NCBI RefSeq assembly: GCF_900163635.1
Contig: NZ_FUID01000004.1
Location: 1-64,000 of the forward strand
From: Leucobacter sp. 7(1)
Lineage (GTDB): Bacteria > Actinomycetota > Actinomycetes > Actinomycetales > Microbacteriaceae
Direction of reading: 5' to 3'
Length of the DNA stretch: 64,000 bases
Below, piece by piece: positions 7,964 to 15,567 of this stretch. The notes below the pieces were generated by a model. The model did no database searches. It was not told the origin of the DNA and saw only the letters and a program-made list of their open reading frames with translations. Each line of letters opens with the position of its first letter. The first letter of the stretch is position 1. The translations under genes and the position numbers were made by a program.

Positions 7964-9100
7964 TCAGATCTTGTGCCGGAACCAGTCCCCGAGACGGGCA
8001 CCAGCGACCGACATGTAGTCGTAACTGCAGTGCAGGGACCCCGCGCCGTCGTAAATGTCCACGGTCACGTCGTCGGTGGTGAGCGCCGCAATAAAGCGAC
8101 GTGCCCCGGCGATGTCCATGATGATGTCGGCGGTGCCGTGCATCACATACACGGGCACTGTGATCTTGTCAGCGACACCATCAAGGGTGAACTTCGCGAG
8201 CTTCGCTCGCGCCTCCGCATCGTCCTTCGACCCGGTTAACCACTGCAGCTGCTGCTGGAGTGGCGGGTAGAACTCGTAGAAGTCGGTCAAGATACTCCAC
8301 GTGCCGCACCACGCGGCCACCGCCTTAACGCGTGGCTCGAAGGCGGCGGCGCGCGGCGCGTAGTACCCGCCAAAACTGACGCCCGCGAGGCCCAAGCGAT
8401 CCGGGTCGACGTCGCTGCGCTGCTCCAGGAAATCGAGGATAGCGGCGACCGGGACCTCGTAGTCCGGACGGCTGTACATCTCCTTGAATCGGAGCGAGCT
8501 GCCACGTCCCGGGGTGTCAACCATCACCACGTTCATGTCGCGAGCCGGGAACTCGGTCCCGCCGAGGAAATACAGCTCCTCTGCCCAGGAGTCCGCGCCC
8601 CCGAGAAACAGCACGGTGGGGCGAGGGAGGCCGCTCGCGTCCGGCCGCACGATGTACCCCTCCATCTCTTGCCCCTCAAATGGGACGGCAATCTGCTCGA
8701 TCAGGCCGTCGCTGAGCGCAACGCCAGCGCGGAAATTCTCGCGCCCCGCGTCATACGCCTTGGTGCGGCGGGGGTCAGCGGAATCGAGGAAAAACTCGGA
8801 GTGGCGGAAATAGCTCATCGAGCGGAAAAACGCGCGACGTGCGGTGGTGCGGTCCCCCCGGTCGAGTGCCGATCGAGCGGCATCGCCGATCTCGTGACCG
8901 GTGCGACTCCACTCGCGATGCCAGACCTCGCCATCGGTGCTCTCCGTGCCGATGCGCGCGGCAGTCCGCGCACACTCGAATAGATCAGCACCGCCGACGG
9001 CGACCTGTGACAACAAGCGCATCGTCTGGAGCGACCAGTCTTCATCTTGAGGGAATAGTTCTATGAGCGAGAGGGCGTCGCCGGTGGATTGTGTGGTCAT
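7964..9100 (-). CDS. Alpha/beta-hydrolase, FrsA / 2,6-dihydroxypseudooxynicotine hydrolase-like
   Basis: 378 residues. An all-helical N-terminal part (about 1-130) precedes an alpha/beta-hydrolase core (about 135-378), the layout of the nicotine-pathway C-C hydrolase of Paenarthrobacter and of FrsA-like proteins. The nucleophile motif GVSFGG gives Ser242, the acid lies in HGTADIIMD (Asp325 or Asp329), and His357 in SLHCSYDY is the base. I use the ATG at 9100 because GGAG sits six to seven bases before it; the in-frame TTG at 9112 lacks such a site. It is the last gene of the minus-strand catabolic operon, 66 bases after the amidohydrolase. Likely role: hydrolysis of a C-C, ester or amide bond in a ring-opened intermediate (inference). 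Confidence 0.85.
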   Translation of the reverse strand: MTTQSTGDALSLIELFPQDEDWSLQTMRLLSQVAVGGADLFECARTAARIGTESTDGEVWHREWSRTGHEIGDAARSALDRGDRTTARRAFFRSMSYFRHSEFFLDSADPRRTKAYDAGRENFRAGVALSDGLIEQIAVPFEGQEMEGYIVRPDASGLPRPTVLFLGGADSWAEELYFLGGTEFPARDMNVVMVDTPGRGSSLRFKEMYSRPDYEVPVAAILDFLEQRSDVDPDRLGLAGVSFGGYYAPRAAAFEPRVKAVAAWCGTWSILTDFYEFYPPLQQQLQWLTGSKDDAEARAKLAKFTLDGVADKITVPVYVMHGTADIIMDIAGARRFIAALTTDDVTVDIYDGAGSLHCSYDYMSVAGARLGDWFRHKI

Positions 9101-9166
9101 GTGCGTCTCCAACTGTGTGGTGAGATATGGACTCGGTGAGGTGAGGCCGGGGTGAGTGCGCTCACG

Positions 9167-10369
9167 CTAGTGCGCGCCAGATTCGAGGTGTTCCATGCGC
9201 GGGGTGACGTGCGCCGCCTGGGCGGCTTGGGGCGTGTTGCGGCTGCGCAGTGTGCGTACGGTGCCCCCGGTAATCACCGCGGAGATCCCGGGGATGTCAC
9301 CGATCGCGAGGGCCCCGAGGGCATCTGATTGGGTGGAGCCCCAGGGGGCGTCCAACACGACGAGGTCCGCGGCCCTGCCAGGAGCGATCACCCCCGCGGG
9401 CAGATTCCAGACTCGGGCATTGTTGCCCGTCGCGGCGGCCCACACTTGTTCGGGAGGCACGCTTGTGAGCGACGACAGCTCGGCTACGGTCTTCAGCACT
9501 CCAAGCGGCATCACCCCGGTGCCCGTGGGGGTGTCGGAGCCAATCACGATCCGGTCAATGGCTCCGCGTTCCGCCGCGCGCTCGAGGATCCGAACGGCAG
9601 AACTCAGGTTCCCTGCCTGTACCAGCTGGAGCGCCAGCTCGGTCTCATCCATGATCCGGTCGACTCCGTCGGCATCGAGGGAGGTGGGGCCCCCATTCAC
9701 GTGACCGCACACGTCAGGTGCCAGGATACGCAGGTGTTCTGGGGTGATGGGCTGACTGCCCGGGATGCTCGCACCGCCTGAGTGGCACATCACGGTGATG
9801 CCGTACTGTTGCGCCCAGCGCACCTGCGGGAGTCCGTCGGCTGGATCCCGGTACCGGCCGAAGCCGAACTTTGCAAGCACGATCCCCGCCTCCTGCAGCT
9901 CGACGAAATCCTGCTCGTGCAGGGTCGGTTCCAGCACAACCGCACCGGCATGCACCGTCATCCCGTTCGGATTGAAATTCGCAAAGCACTCCTTGGCGGC
10001 GATCGCGAGGGCCTTCACGCCCCGGGCCGAGCTGGGTCGCCCGGGCGCGTGAATCTCCCCGGGCGACACCACACTCGTGATCCCGCCGTGCACATAGCTC
10101 GCGAGAAAGTCGACGGTTTTCTGCCGGGGCGTGTAGTCGCCGAGGACCACGTGGCAGTGGGAGTCGATCAACCCGGGGGCCACGGTCGTCCCGGCCGCGT
10201 CCACCCGAACATCGGACTGTTCCACGTCGCCACCCAGCTCAGCGGCTTGCCCCACAGCCGTGATCAGCCCGTCGCGCACGATGATCGTGTCCGCCCCGGC
10301 AATGACGGGGCTGCGCCAGTCGCCGGAAAGGATCGTCCCGGCACCGGTAACGGCAAGCGACCCCGTCAC
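9167..10369 (-). CDS. Enamidase-like amidohydrolase
   Basis: 400 residues, amidohydrolase superfamily. The whole length resembles what I recall of the Eubacterium barkeri enamidase, which opens the 6-oxo-tetrahydronicotinate ring in nicotinate fermentation; shared blocks include APGLIDSHCHV, GDYTPRQKTVDF, GHVNGGPTS, GSDTPTGTG and GDIPGISAV. Metal ligands expected: HxH at His71/His73, bridging residue Lys167 (LAKFGFG), His196 (MCHSGG), His223 and Asp279. It starts with GTG at 10369, overlapping the DUF1185 stop by four bases (GTGA). Likely reaction is hydrolysis of a cyclic enamide, lactam or related C-N bond. Its presence beside an extradiol dioxygenase is unusual. Alternative: another cyclic-amide or imine hydrolase. 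Confidence 0.85.
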   Translation of the reverse strand: MTGSLAVTGAGTILSGDWRSPVIAGADTIIVRDGLITAVGQAAELGGDVEQSDVRVDAAGTTVAPGLIDSHCHVVLGDYTPRQKTVDFLASYVHGGITSVVSPGEIHAPGRPSSARGVKALAIAAKECFANFNPNGMTVHAGAVVLEPTLHEQDFVELQEAGIVLAKFGFGRYRDPADGLPQVRWAQQYGITVMCHSGGASIPGSQPITPEHLRILAPDVCGHVNGGPTSLDADGVDRIMDETELALQLVQAGNLSSAVRILERAAERGAIDRIVIGSDTPTGTGVMPLGVLKTVAELSSLTSVPPEQVWAAATGNNARVWNLPAGVIAPGRAADLVVLDAPWGSTQSDALGALAIGDIPGISAVITGGTVRTLRSRNTPQAAQAAHVTPRMEHLESGAH

Positions 10370-10950
10370 AACCCCTTCTCCCTCGTTTCGGCGAGCGACA
10401 TCCCGCCGACCCGCGCGTTGATCCTGCCGCGGTTGGTGACCGCGGCGATCACCACGATCTCGTCAGGGTGCGGCGCGTCCGGGACCCGTACCTCGAGTGC
10501 GTCATAGTGTGATCGGACCCAGACCTCATCTTTGAACGCCGTCGGCACGTCAATCACGGTGCCCGCTCCCCCGGGTTTGGTGACCGAGGTGATCCAGGCC
10601 TCGCCGCCGCCGATTGCCGCACGGAATGCGTCGCCAAACACCGCGGTGAGGGCCGCGTTGACGTGCTCCTGTTCGCCGTCCGAACCCACAATCCCGGCTT
10701 TCCCGTAGCTCTCGACGGGGGCGCCGAGCAGGCGGAGGGCTTCGGCACCCAGCTGCGTGCCGATCTCCGCAGAGTTTTCAATCAGCTCAGTGAGATCAGC
10801 GACGTATCCGCCCCCGGCGTACGGGTTGCGGAGCACGACGCACACGGCAACCTTGCGCAGGGGGCCACCAGCATCGGTCGTTCCTGCGGCCGTCCGAATC
10901 TCCTCGACATGTGCGAAGGACTTTCGAATCTCAAGCGCGGATGCGGTCAT
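10366..10950 (-). CDS. Amino acid synthesis family protein (DUF1185)
   Basis: 194 residues, starting MTASALEIRKSFAHVEEIRT. Recognisable family blocks are VAVCVVLRNPYAGGG near residue 40, the GAPVESYGKAGIVG block near 80, GGGEAW near 115 and VWVRSHYDALEVRVPDAPHPDEIVV near 150. Solved members have a chorismate-mutase-like fold; no reaction is established, and the family name is historical. The ATG at 10950 overlaps the preceding aldolase stop by four bases, and its own stop overlaps the next GTG, so it is tightly coupled within the catabolic operon. I infer a role on a ring-opened or tautomeric intermediate rather than in amino acid synthesis. Confidence 0.82.
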   Translation of the reverse strand: MTASALEIRKSFAHVEEIRTAAGTTDAGGPLRKVAVCVVLRNPYAGGGYVADLTELIENSAEIGTQLGAEALRLLGAPVESYGKAGIVGSDGEQEHVNAALTAVFGDAFRAAIGGGEAWITSVTKPGGAGTVIDVPTAFKDEVWVRSHYDALEVRVPDAPHPDEIVVIAAVTNRGRINARVGGMSLAETREKGL

Positions 10951-11999
10951 CGTGCACCCGCCGGGTTGTCGGCTGTCGCTGCACGGGTCCCGAGACGCGC
11001 CGCGATCTCCGCACTGATCTGCTGGTACCGCACGACGTGCTCGGAGGTCGAGTCCCAGTGGCGCTGCGGCACAAGGTCCTCGGTGTAGGGCACACGGCTT
11101 TGACCCACGTGGATATAGCCGGCCTGGTTGACCCGGATCTTCTCGAGGGGGATGTTGTACTTCGCGAACTCGAAGAAGTCCTGGCCCACGATGAATGGTT
11201 CGTGCGCCCACCGCAACCGCTCGGTAAGCCAGCGCGCGTCCTCGGTGCGCCCCTGTTGGAGCGCATCGCGCAGGTGCAGCACGGGGTCCGGCCCCATCGC
11301 GGTTGTCGAGGACCACGCCATACCGACAAGTTCTTCGCCGTACATCTCCCAGGCCGGAAACCAGTCGGTTTCAATCGGCATCAGCGGGAACCGGGTTCCG
11401 GTGTGCGCCATGTCGTTGTGGTAGCGGAAGCCCACGGAAGCCCCACCAGCGTATTTCACCGCGACAACCTGCGGCAGTTGCACGAGCGTGCGGTACACGG
11501 TGCGCGGGATGATGCCCCCGAACGCCGCGGTGTTGTCGTACACCACCATCGCCATCTCGGGCACGGCCTCCGCAACGTCTCGATAGAACTTCTCCATGAC
11601 CGGGGCGACCATTTCGCCCCACATGGGACGTCCCAACAGGGTGCCGGTGGCCCCGAGCTCCGCCAAGAACCGCGTGCGTGCGATCGTTTCGCGCGTGCTC
11701 AGTGTGGTGGCGCCAACAAAGATGGGGAAGTCGGGGTCCACCGCGTGGGCGGTCTGAACGGTGCACTCAGCAAACGCTTTCCACTCGTCGAGTGTGAGGG
11801 TGGCCATCTCGCCGAGCGTGCCGTTCAACGCAATCGCATCGACGCCATCCGCAATGAGCTGTCGAATCATCCGCTCGCTCTCGACGAGATCGACGGTGTT
11901 CTGCGCTTCCACCTGATCTGCACCCGGGAGCGCGGGGGTGGGCGGATAGGACATCACGCCGCGCAAGTCGCGGCCGGTGATCCGGGGAAGGGTACTCAT
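10947..11999 (-). CDS. Dihydrodipicolinate synthase superfamily hydratase-aldolase (NahE-like)
   Basis: 350 residues, class I pyruvate-aldolase barrel. The GTLGEMATLT motif at residues 60-69 and the KYNIPLEKIRVNQAGY block near residue 308 are like the trans-o-hydroxybenzylidenepyruvate hydratase-aldolases of naphthalene degradation rather than DapA. Tyr154 (VVYDN) and the Schiff-base Lys182 (VVAVKYAGG) are present. In such pathways the enzyme splits a ring-fission product into pyruvate and an aldehyde. It lies between the ring-cleaving dioxygenase (72 bases upstream) and DUF1185 (four-base overlap). The predicted role here is retro-aldol cleavage of the LigAB product or a derivative; the true substrate is unknown. 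Confidence 0.87.
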   Translation of the reverse strand: MSTLPRITGRDLRGVMSYPPTPALPGADQVEAQNTVDLVESERMIRQLIADGVDAIALNGTLGEMATLTLDEWKAFAECTVQTAHAVDPDFPIFVGATTLSTRETIARTRFLAELGATGTLLGRPMWGEMVAPVMEKFYRDVAEAVPEMAMVVYDNTAAFGGIIPRTVYRTLVQLPQVVAVKYAGGASVGFRYHNDMAHTGTRFPLMPIETDWFPAWEMYGEELVGMAWSSTTAMGPDPVLHLRDALQQGRTEDARWLTERLRWAHEPFIVGQDFFEFAKYNIPLEKIRVNQAGYIHVGQSRVPYTEDLVPQRHWDSTSEHVVRYQQISAEIAARLGTRAATADNPAGAR

Positions 12000-12071
12000 G
12001 GTGTCCTGCTCTCTCTGAGGTGAATGGGAACCGCGAATGCGGCACCCGGGAAAGGGTGAAGCATCGGGTCA

Positions 12072-12917
12072 CTACCCGGGAAGACCCGGTGTCGCCGCCG
12101 CGACGGCGGTCCCAGTGAGCCACTCAGGAACGGGCTCGTAGGCCAGCACCTCGAAGGGTGCCCCGATGGCCCCGGCGGCCGCGATCCAGGTACGCACCTC
12201 GTGCGCACCGTTCCCGGCAGCATCGATTTCCTGCGGGGAGTAACTCTTCAACTGCGCAGGATCACCGCTTTCGATACGAGCGATGAAGTCGCGGTCGAAC
12301 TCCTCGTTCACTTGACCGGCTTCGGGCAGGCCAACCCAGTGCGAGAGGCCGCCGGTACCGAGGACCACAACGCGTTCAACCTCTGTCTGCGCCTCCACCG
12401 CGCGCCGGATCATCTCCCCGAACTCATAGCTGCGCTTGGCCGTGGGCCAGGGCGGGTTGACGCCGTTCACGATGATGGGCACGAGCGGGTATCGGGATGC
12501 GGGATCCAGGTGTTTCAGGGGGACGCAGAAGTTCTCGTCGAAGTCGAGTCCGCCCTCGACGAGCGCCGGATCGAACTCGTGCGCGATCGCGTACTCGTAA
12601 ATGTGGCGGCCAAGCGCACCGTTGCCCGGGTACTGGTGCTGCGGAACCTTGAGAAACTCGGCCATCTCGGGGGTCACAGGGCCCAGGTAAGAATCCGCCG
12701 TGGCGATAGCGAAAGCGGGAAGATTTCCAAAATTGAAGTTCGTGAAGTGTTCCACTGAGATCGCGACAATGGCGTCGGGCTGAAGCGCCTCGATGCGCCG
12801 GCTCGCCTCCCGGTAGGCAGCCTCGATGATCTCCCGCTTTCGTGGCTCGGCCCGTTCGGGCCAGCCAGTCACGCCCGGTGAATGTGACGCAGCAAACGCG
12901 CCGACGATTGTTCCCAT
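12072..12917 (-). CDS. LigB-like class III extradiol dioxygenase, catalytic subunit
   Basis: 281 residues, homologous to the beta subunit of protocatechuate 4,5-dioxygenase. Expected Fe(II) ligands are His12 (ASHSP), His57 (SVEHF) and Glu240 (NGAHEVRTW), and the catalytic base is His193 (LSHW). The second catalytic His, normally in a DHG..xPL motif, is replaced here: residues 127-134 read DENFCVPL, so Glu or Asn stands in its place. The start codon overlaps the LigA stop by one base (TAATG), implying coupled synthesis of the two subunits. The predicted reaction is oxygenative cleavage next to a hydroxyl pair of an aromatic acid. The altered acid residue hints at an atypical substrate such as an aminophenol or hydroxypyridine. 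Confidence 0.88.
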   Translation of the reverse strand: MGTIVGAFAASHSPGVTGWPERAEPRKREIIEAAYREASRRIEALQPDAIVAISVEHFTNFNFGNLPAFAIATADSYLGPVTPEMAEFLKVPQHQYPGNGALGRHIYEYAIAHEFDPALVEGGLDFDENFCVPLKHLDPASRYPLVPIIVNGVNPPWPTAKRSYEFGEMIRRAVEAQTEVERVVVLGTGGLSHWVGLPEAGQVNEEFDRDFIARIESGDPAQLKSYSPQEIDAAGNGAHEVRTWIAAAGAIGAPFEVLAYEPVPEWLTGTAVAAATPGLPG

Positions 12918-13168
12918 TAGTTCTTCTCCTCACGAATTTGCGCGTAGTAGTCCGCGCGGTCGACCTGCAGTTGGATGGCGCAGAAGTAGATCAGGTAGGG
13001 GTTTGCGCCGATCTCATGAAGCTTCTGGAAGTCGAGTTCGAGCATCGCCTCACGGGCTTCACCGGTCACGCCATACGCGTCGAGCGTCGGGTACGGGTTC
13101 TTGCGAAAACGCAGTGCGAGATCAGGATCTTTACGGATGTCCCACAACAATTGGTGCAGCTTGTACAC
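12917..13168 (-). CDS. LigA-like extradiol dioxygenase small subunit
   Basis: 83 residues, helical, starting with GTG (MYKLHQLLWDIRKDPDLALR). The FRKNPYPTLDAYGVTGEARE block is typical of the alpha subunit of protocatechuate 4,5-dioxygenase, which caps the active site of LigB. At 83 residues it is well short of the Sphingobium subunit (about 139). The binding site GAGGAGG lies five bases before the GTG. It is the first gene of the minus-strand operon, with a 5' leader of about 160 bases back to the promoter at 13336-13365. As LigA contributes to substrate binding, the shortening may reflect a different ring substrate. Confidence 0.85.
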   Translation of the reverse strand: MYKLHQLLWDIRKDPDLALRFRKNPYPTLDAYGVTGEAREAMLELDFQKLHEIGANPYLIYFCAIQLQVDRADYYAQIREEKN

Positions 13169-13335
13169 GTGAACCTCCTCGTTTGTCGAGGGCGTCGCGC
13201 CACGACCCCCTCACGGGCACCGCCCGGAAGTGCTCCGGAAACGGTCTGCGCGTGCCGTGAGTTCCTGGACGGGGCGTGTCCCCGGAGGTCGGGCCAAGTT
13301 GACTCGGGTTCCGCACGGCATCGGGCAGTGAGGTC

Positions 13336-13365
13336 AGCCTAGGAACAAATGTCGACAAAGATCAA
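13336..13365 (-). promoter_or_regulatory. Promoter of the ligAB operon with embedded TGTCGACA operator
   Basis: Minus strand: -35 TTGATC (13360-13365), 18-base spacer, -10 TAGGCT (13336-13341). The spacer contains the palindrome TGTCGACA (13350-13357), two bases after the -35 and eight before the -10. A repressor bound there would block RNA polymerase. The same layout occurs in front of the TRAP operon. Confidence 0.75.
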
Positions 13366-13516
13366 CGACCCGAGGCAAGTTCCAGGGAGGATCCGGAAAT
13401 TCAGCGCTTTGATGCCGGGGAAGGCGACAGCAATGACGCACGCTCAACGTCGGAACATCTTTGTTGATCGGGGAAAAGTCAGAACGCGCTCAACTGACAC
13501 ACAAGCACTGTCACAA

Positions 13517-13524
13517 TGTCGACA
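13517..13524. promoter_or_regulatory. TGTCGACA operator upstream of the GntR gene
   Basis: The palindrome in context AATGTCGACAAT lies 83 bases before the GntR ATG, with an AT-rich TATAGC hexamer just downstream that could be the -10. Autoregulation by the GntR protein is the simplest reading. Confidence 0.6.
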
Positions 13525-13606
13525 ATATAGCCGCAATGGCTGACGTGCGGGGCGACTCTCGATACACTCATTGGACACCGCCCAGCGAGTCAGGAGGTCC
13601 CCCGCA

Positions 13607-14311
13607 ATGGATCGTGTTGCCCCCGTGAGCTCGGATGAGCCCGATCGAAACTCCGCCTCGCTTCCCGGAACACTCAGGCGCGCGATCGCACTCGGTGAGT
13701 ACCCTCCGGGCGTGAAGCTCGTTGAGCGCGAGCTCGCGGACCGGTACGGCGTGGGCCGCACAGCCGTGCGGGACGCGATCCGCCACCTGGCCGCGGAGCG
13801 CATTCTCGTGCTCACTGAGAATCGCGGAGCGCGGGTGCGGGAACTGAACTACGCGGAGGCGGCGGACATTTATCAGGTCAGGAGCGTTCTTGAGGGGCTC
13901 GCCGGCGAGCTGTTCGCGGTGCGGGGCACGGCACGCGAACGAGTCGAGTTCGCGGCATCTCTCGATCCGATCCGCGCCGCACACGAGGGTGCGGATCTCG
14001 CGGAAATCCTCATCACCAGCGAGAGTTTCTATGCCCACCTCCTCGGTGGCTCGGGCAACGCAGAACTACACAACCTTGTCGAGGGGTTGCACGTGCGGAT
14101 CAATCAGATTCGGCGCGTGTCCCTGTCCATGCCGGAACGCAAGGTTCCGACGCTCGATGCACTCCAGCGCATCGTCGACGCAGTAGTTGTCGGAGACGCG
14201 GCCGGCGCCAAGCAGGCGTGCGTTGACCATGTGCATGCGTCTGCGGCGGCAACGCTGCCTGTGCTCGCGGCGCAGGCGCGCGGTGCGGTACTGCAGTCCA
14301 GCCGAAACTAG
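13607..14311 (+). CDS. GntR family regulator, FCD (FadR/VanR-like) subfamily
   Basis: 234 residues. The N-terminal winged helix (about 12-75) contains GVKLVERELADRYGVGRTAV, and the C-terminal FCD effector domain contains the metal-binding pattern with DIYQVRSVLEGLAG and a late HVHASA. The start at 13607 is set by AGGAGG nine bases upstream; a TTG at 13571 has no such site. It lies between the two catabolic operons and divergent to ligA. FCD regulators normally repress catabolic genes and are released by a carboxylate metabolite, and they favour short palindromes, so the four TGTCGACA sites are its probable targets. Its stop shares the bases CTAG with the LysR stop on the other strand. Confidence 0.92.
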   Translation: MDRVAPVSSDEPDRNSASLPGTLRRAIALGEYPPGVKLVERELADRYGVGRTAVRDAIRHLAAERILVLTENRGARVRELNYAEAADIYQVRSVLEGLAGELFAVRGTARERVEFAASLDPIRAAHEGADLAEILITSESFYAHLLGGSGNAELHNLVEGLHVRINQIRRVSLSMPERKVPTLDALQRIVDAVVVGDAAGAKQACVDHVHASAAATLPVLAAQARGAVLQSSRN

Positions 14312-15243
14312 GCCCCCGCCGCGCGAGCTCCCGGTGGCCCCGGAGTCAGAGCCGGTCGAACCAGGGAGCGGAGCGCGGCCCGTGCCGCGCGAGCGGAGGG
14401 GGTGAGCGCGCGTCCGCGCAGCCAGGCGCACGAGACAGGCGTGGGGTACGGGGCCGGGTCGAGTGGCCGCGCCACGACGGGGAGCCCCTCATACGACAGA
14501 TCCGACACTGGGCGCTGGATAACGAGCGAGTAGCCGATACCCCGCGCAACAAGGGAGCGGACAACTTCAAAGTCTTGAAAGCGAAAGGCCGGCCTGGGGG
14601 CAATTCCATGCGCGGCGAAATACACTCGCACATTCTCGGGGCCGGGCGAGGCGTCAAGCAAGATCAACGGTTCCGCGCGGAGCTGTTCCGGGCGCACGCG
14701 TTCTTCGGTGGCGAGTGGGCTATCGGCGGCGAGGATCACATGCATGGTGTCCTGGCTCAGTTCCTCTGTGTCAATGTCGCCATCTGGCTGAATGCCATAT
14801 CCCACCGCGAGCTCGATTTCCCCGGCACGAAGCAACCCGCCAAGCTCCTCTGCGCGCCCGGTGCGCACGTCCAAGCGAACCCCCGGAAACCGGGACCTGA
14901 ACGCGTCGAACAGTGTCGGCATGATCGTCGGTCCCAAAGACGTGAAACAGCCGATCCCGAGGCGCCCGGTGAGCTGGGTCCCAGAAAGCGACGTGGCTAT
15001 CCGCCCCGCACTCTCCATCATCTCGGTGCTGAGCTCAAACAGTTGTGTTCCGTAGGGCGTGAGGGCCACCCCTTTTGCCTTCTGCCGGGTGAATAGTCGG
15101 TACCCAAGCGCGGTCTCAAGATCGGAGACTGCAGCAGCGAGCGCCGAGCGGGATACCCGTTCCTTCTCAGCGGCGGCGCTGATGCTGCCGTGCTCAGCGG
15201 CAGCGCGAAAGTACTCGATCTGACGGAGTGTGAAGTTCAACAT
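14308..15243 (-). CDS. LysR family transcriptional regulator
   Basis: 311 residues. Winged helix at residues 1-60 (LRQIEYFRAAAEHGSISAAA; SRSALAAAVSDLE), then a periplasmic-binding-protein-like effector domain (about 90-300). I choose the ATG at 15243, preceded by GGAGG seven bases upstream, over an in-frame ATG at 15279. It is divergent to the TRAP operon, the normal arrangement for a LysR activator and its target, with a 324-base gap between the two starts. It is convergent with GntR and overlaps it by four bases. Probably an additional, pathway-specific activator for the TRAP/monooxygenase operon. Confidence 0.9.
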   Translation of the reverse strand: MLNFTLRQIEYFRAAAEHGSISAAAEKERVSRSALAAAVSDLETALGYRLFTRQKAKGVALTPYGTQLFELSTEMMESAGRIATSLSGTQLTGRLGIGCFTSLGPTIMPTLFDAFRSRFPGVRLDVRTGRAEELGGLLRAGEIELAVGYGIQPDGDIDTEELSQDTMHVILAADSPLATEERVRPEQLRAEPLILLDASPGPENVRVYFAAHGIAPRPAFRFQDFEVVRSLVARGIGYSLVIQRPVSDLSYEGLPVVARPLDPAPYPTPVSCAWLRGRALTPSARAARAALRSLVRPALTPGPPGARAAGA

Positions 15244-15300
15244 GTGTGGGCCTCCGGGGTCGCGGACCAGTGCGGTCATCCTGCCACAGCCCTCCGATAA

Positions 15301-15308
15301 TGTCGACA
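15301..15308. promoter_or_regulatory. TGTCGACA operator in the LysR/TRAP divergent region
   Basis: Third copy of the palindrome, in context TAATGTCGACAGTT, 58 bases upstream of the LysR ATG and 170 bases before the fourth copy. It could repress lysR or cooperate with the downstream site. The rest of the 324-base region shows no other clear element except the TRAP promoter. Confidence 0.55.
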
Positions 15309-15470
15309 GTTGAGGGCTGATCTCGTGTCCTCAGTGAAAGGAACCGCGGAGTGCTGCCCTTACTCAAGCGCGGAATCGTTGACGTCCGTACCGAAATCCT
15401 CCACGCTGACACGCAACGTGCGCTTTCCCACCATTGGATGACGGGATTCCCCTCAGCTGAGTGAAAGCGC

Positions 15471-15500
15471 TTGAAGAATGTCGACATTCGGGACTAGCCT
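15471..15500 (+). promoter_or_regulatory. Promoter of the TRAP/monooxygenase operon with embedded TGTCGACA operator
   Basis: -35 TTGAAG (15471-15476), 18-base spacer, -10 TAGCCT (15495-15500). TGTCGACA (15479-15486) starts two bases after the -35 and ends eight bases before the -10, exactly as in the ligAB promoter on the other strand. Confidence 0.75.
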
Positions 15501-15567
15501 CGCTGCCAAGCGAGTGCGGAATCTGACCGCTCGCGAGCGCCGCCCGCTCTGTTCAAAGGAGAACACA

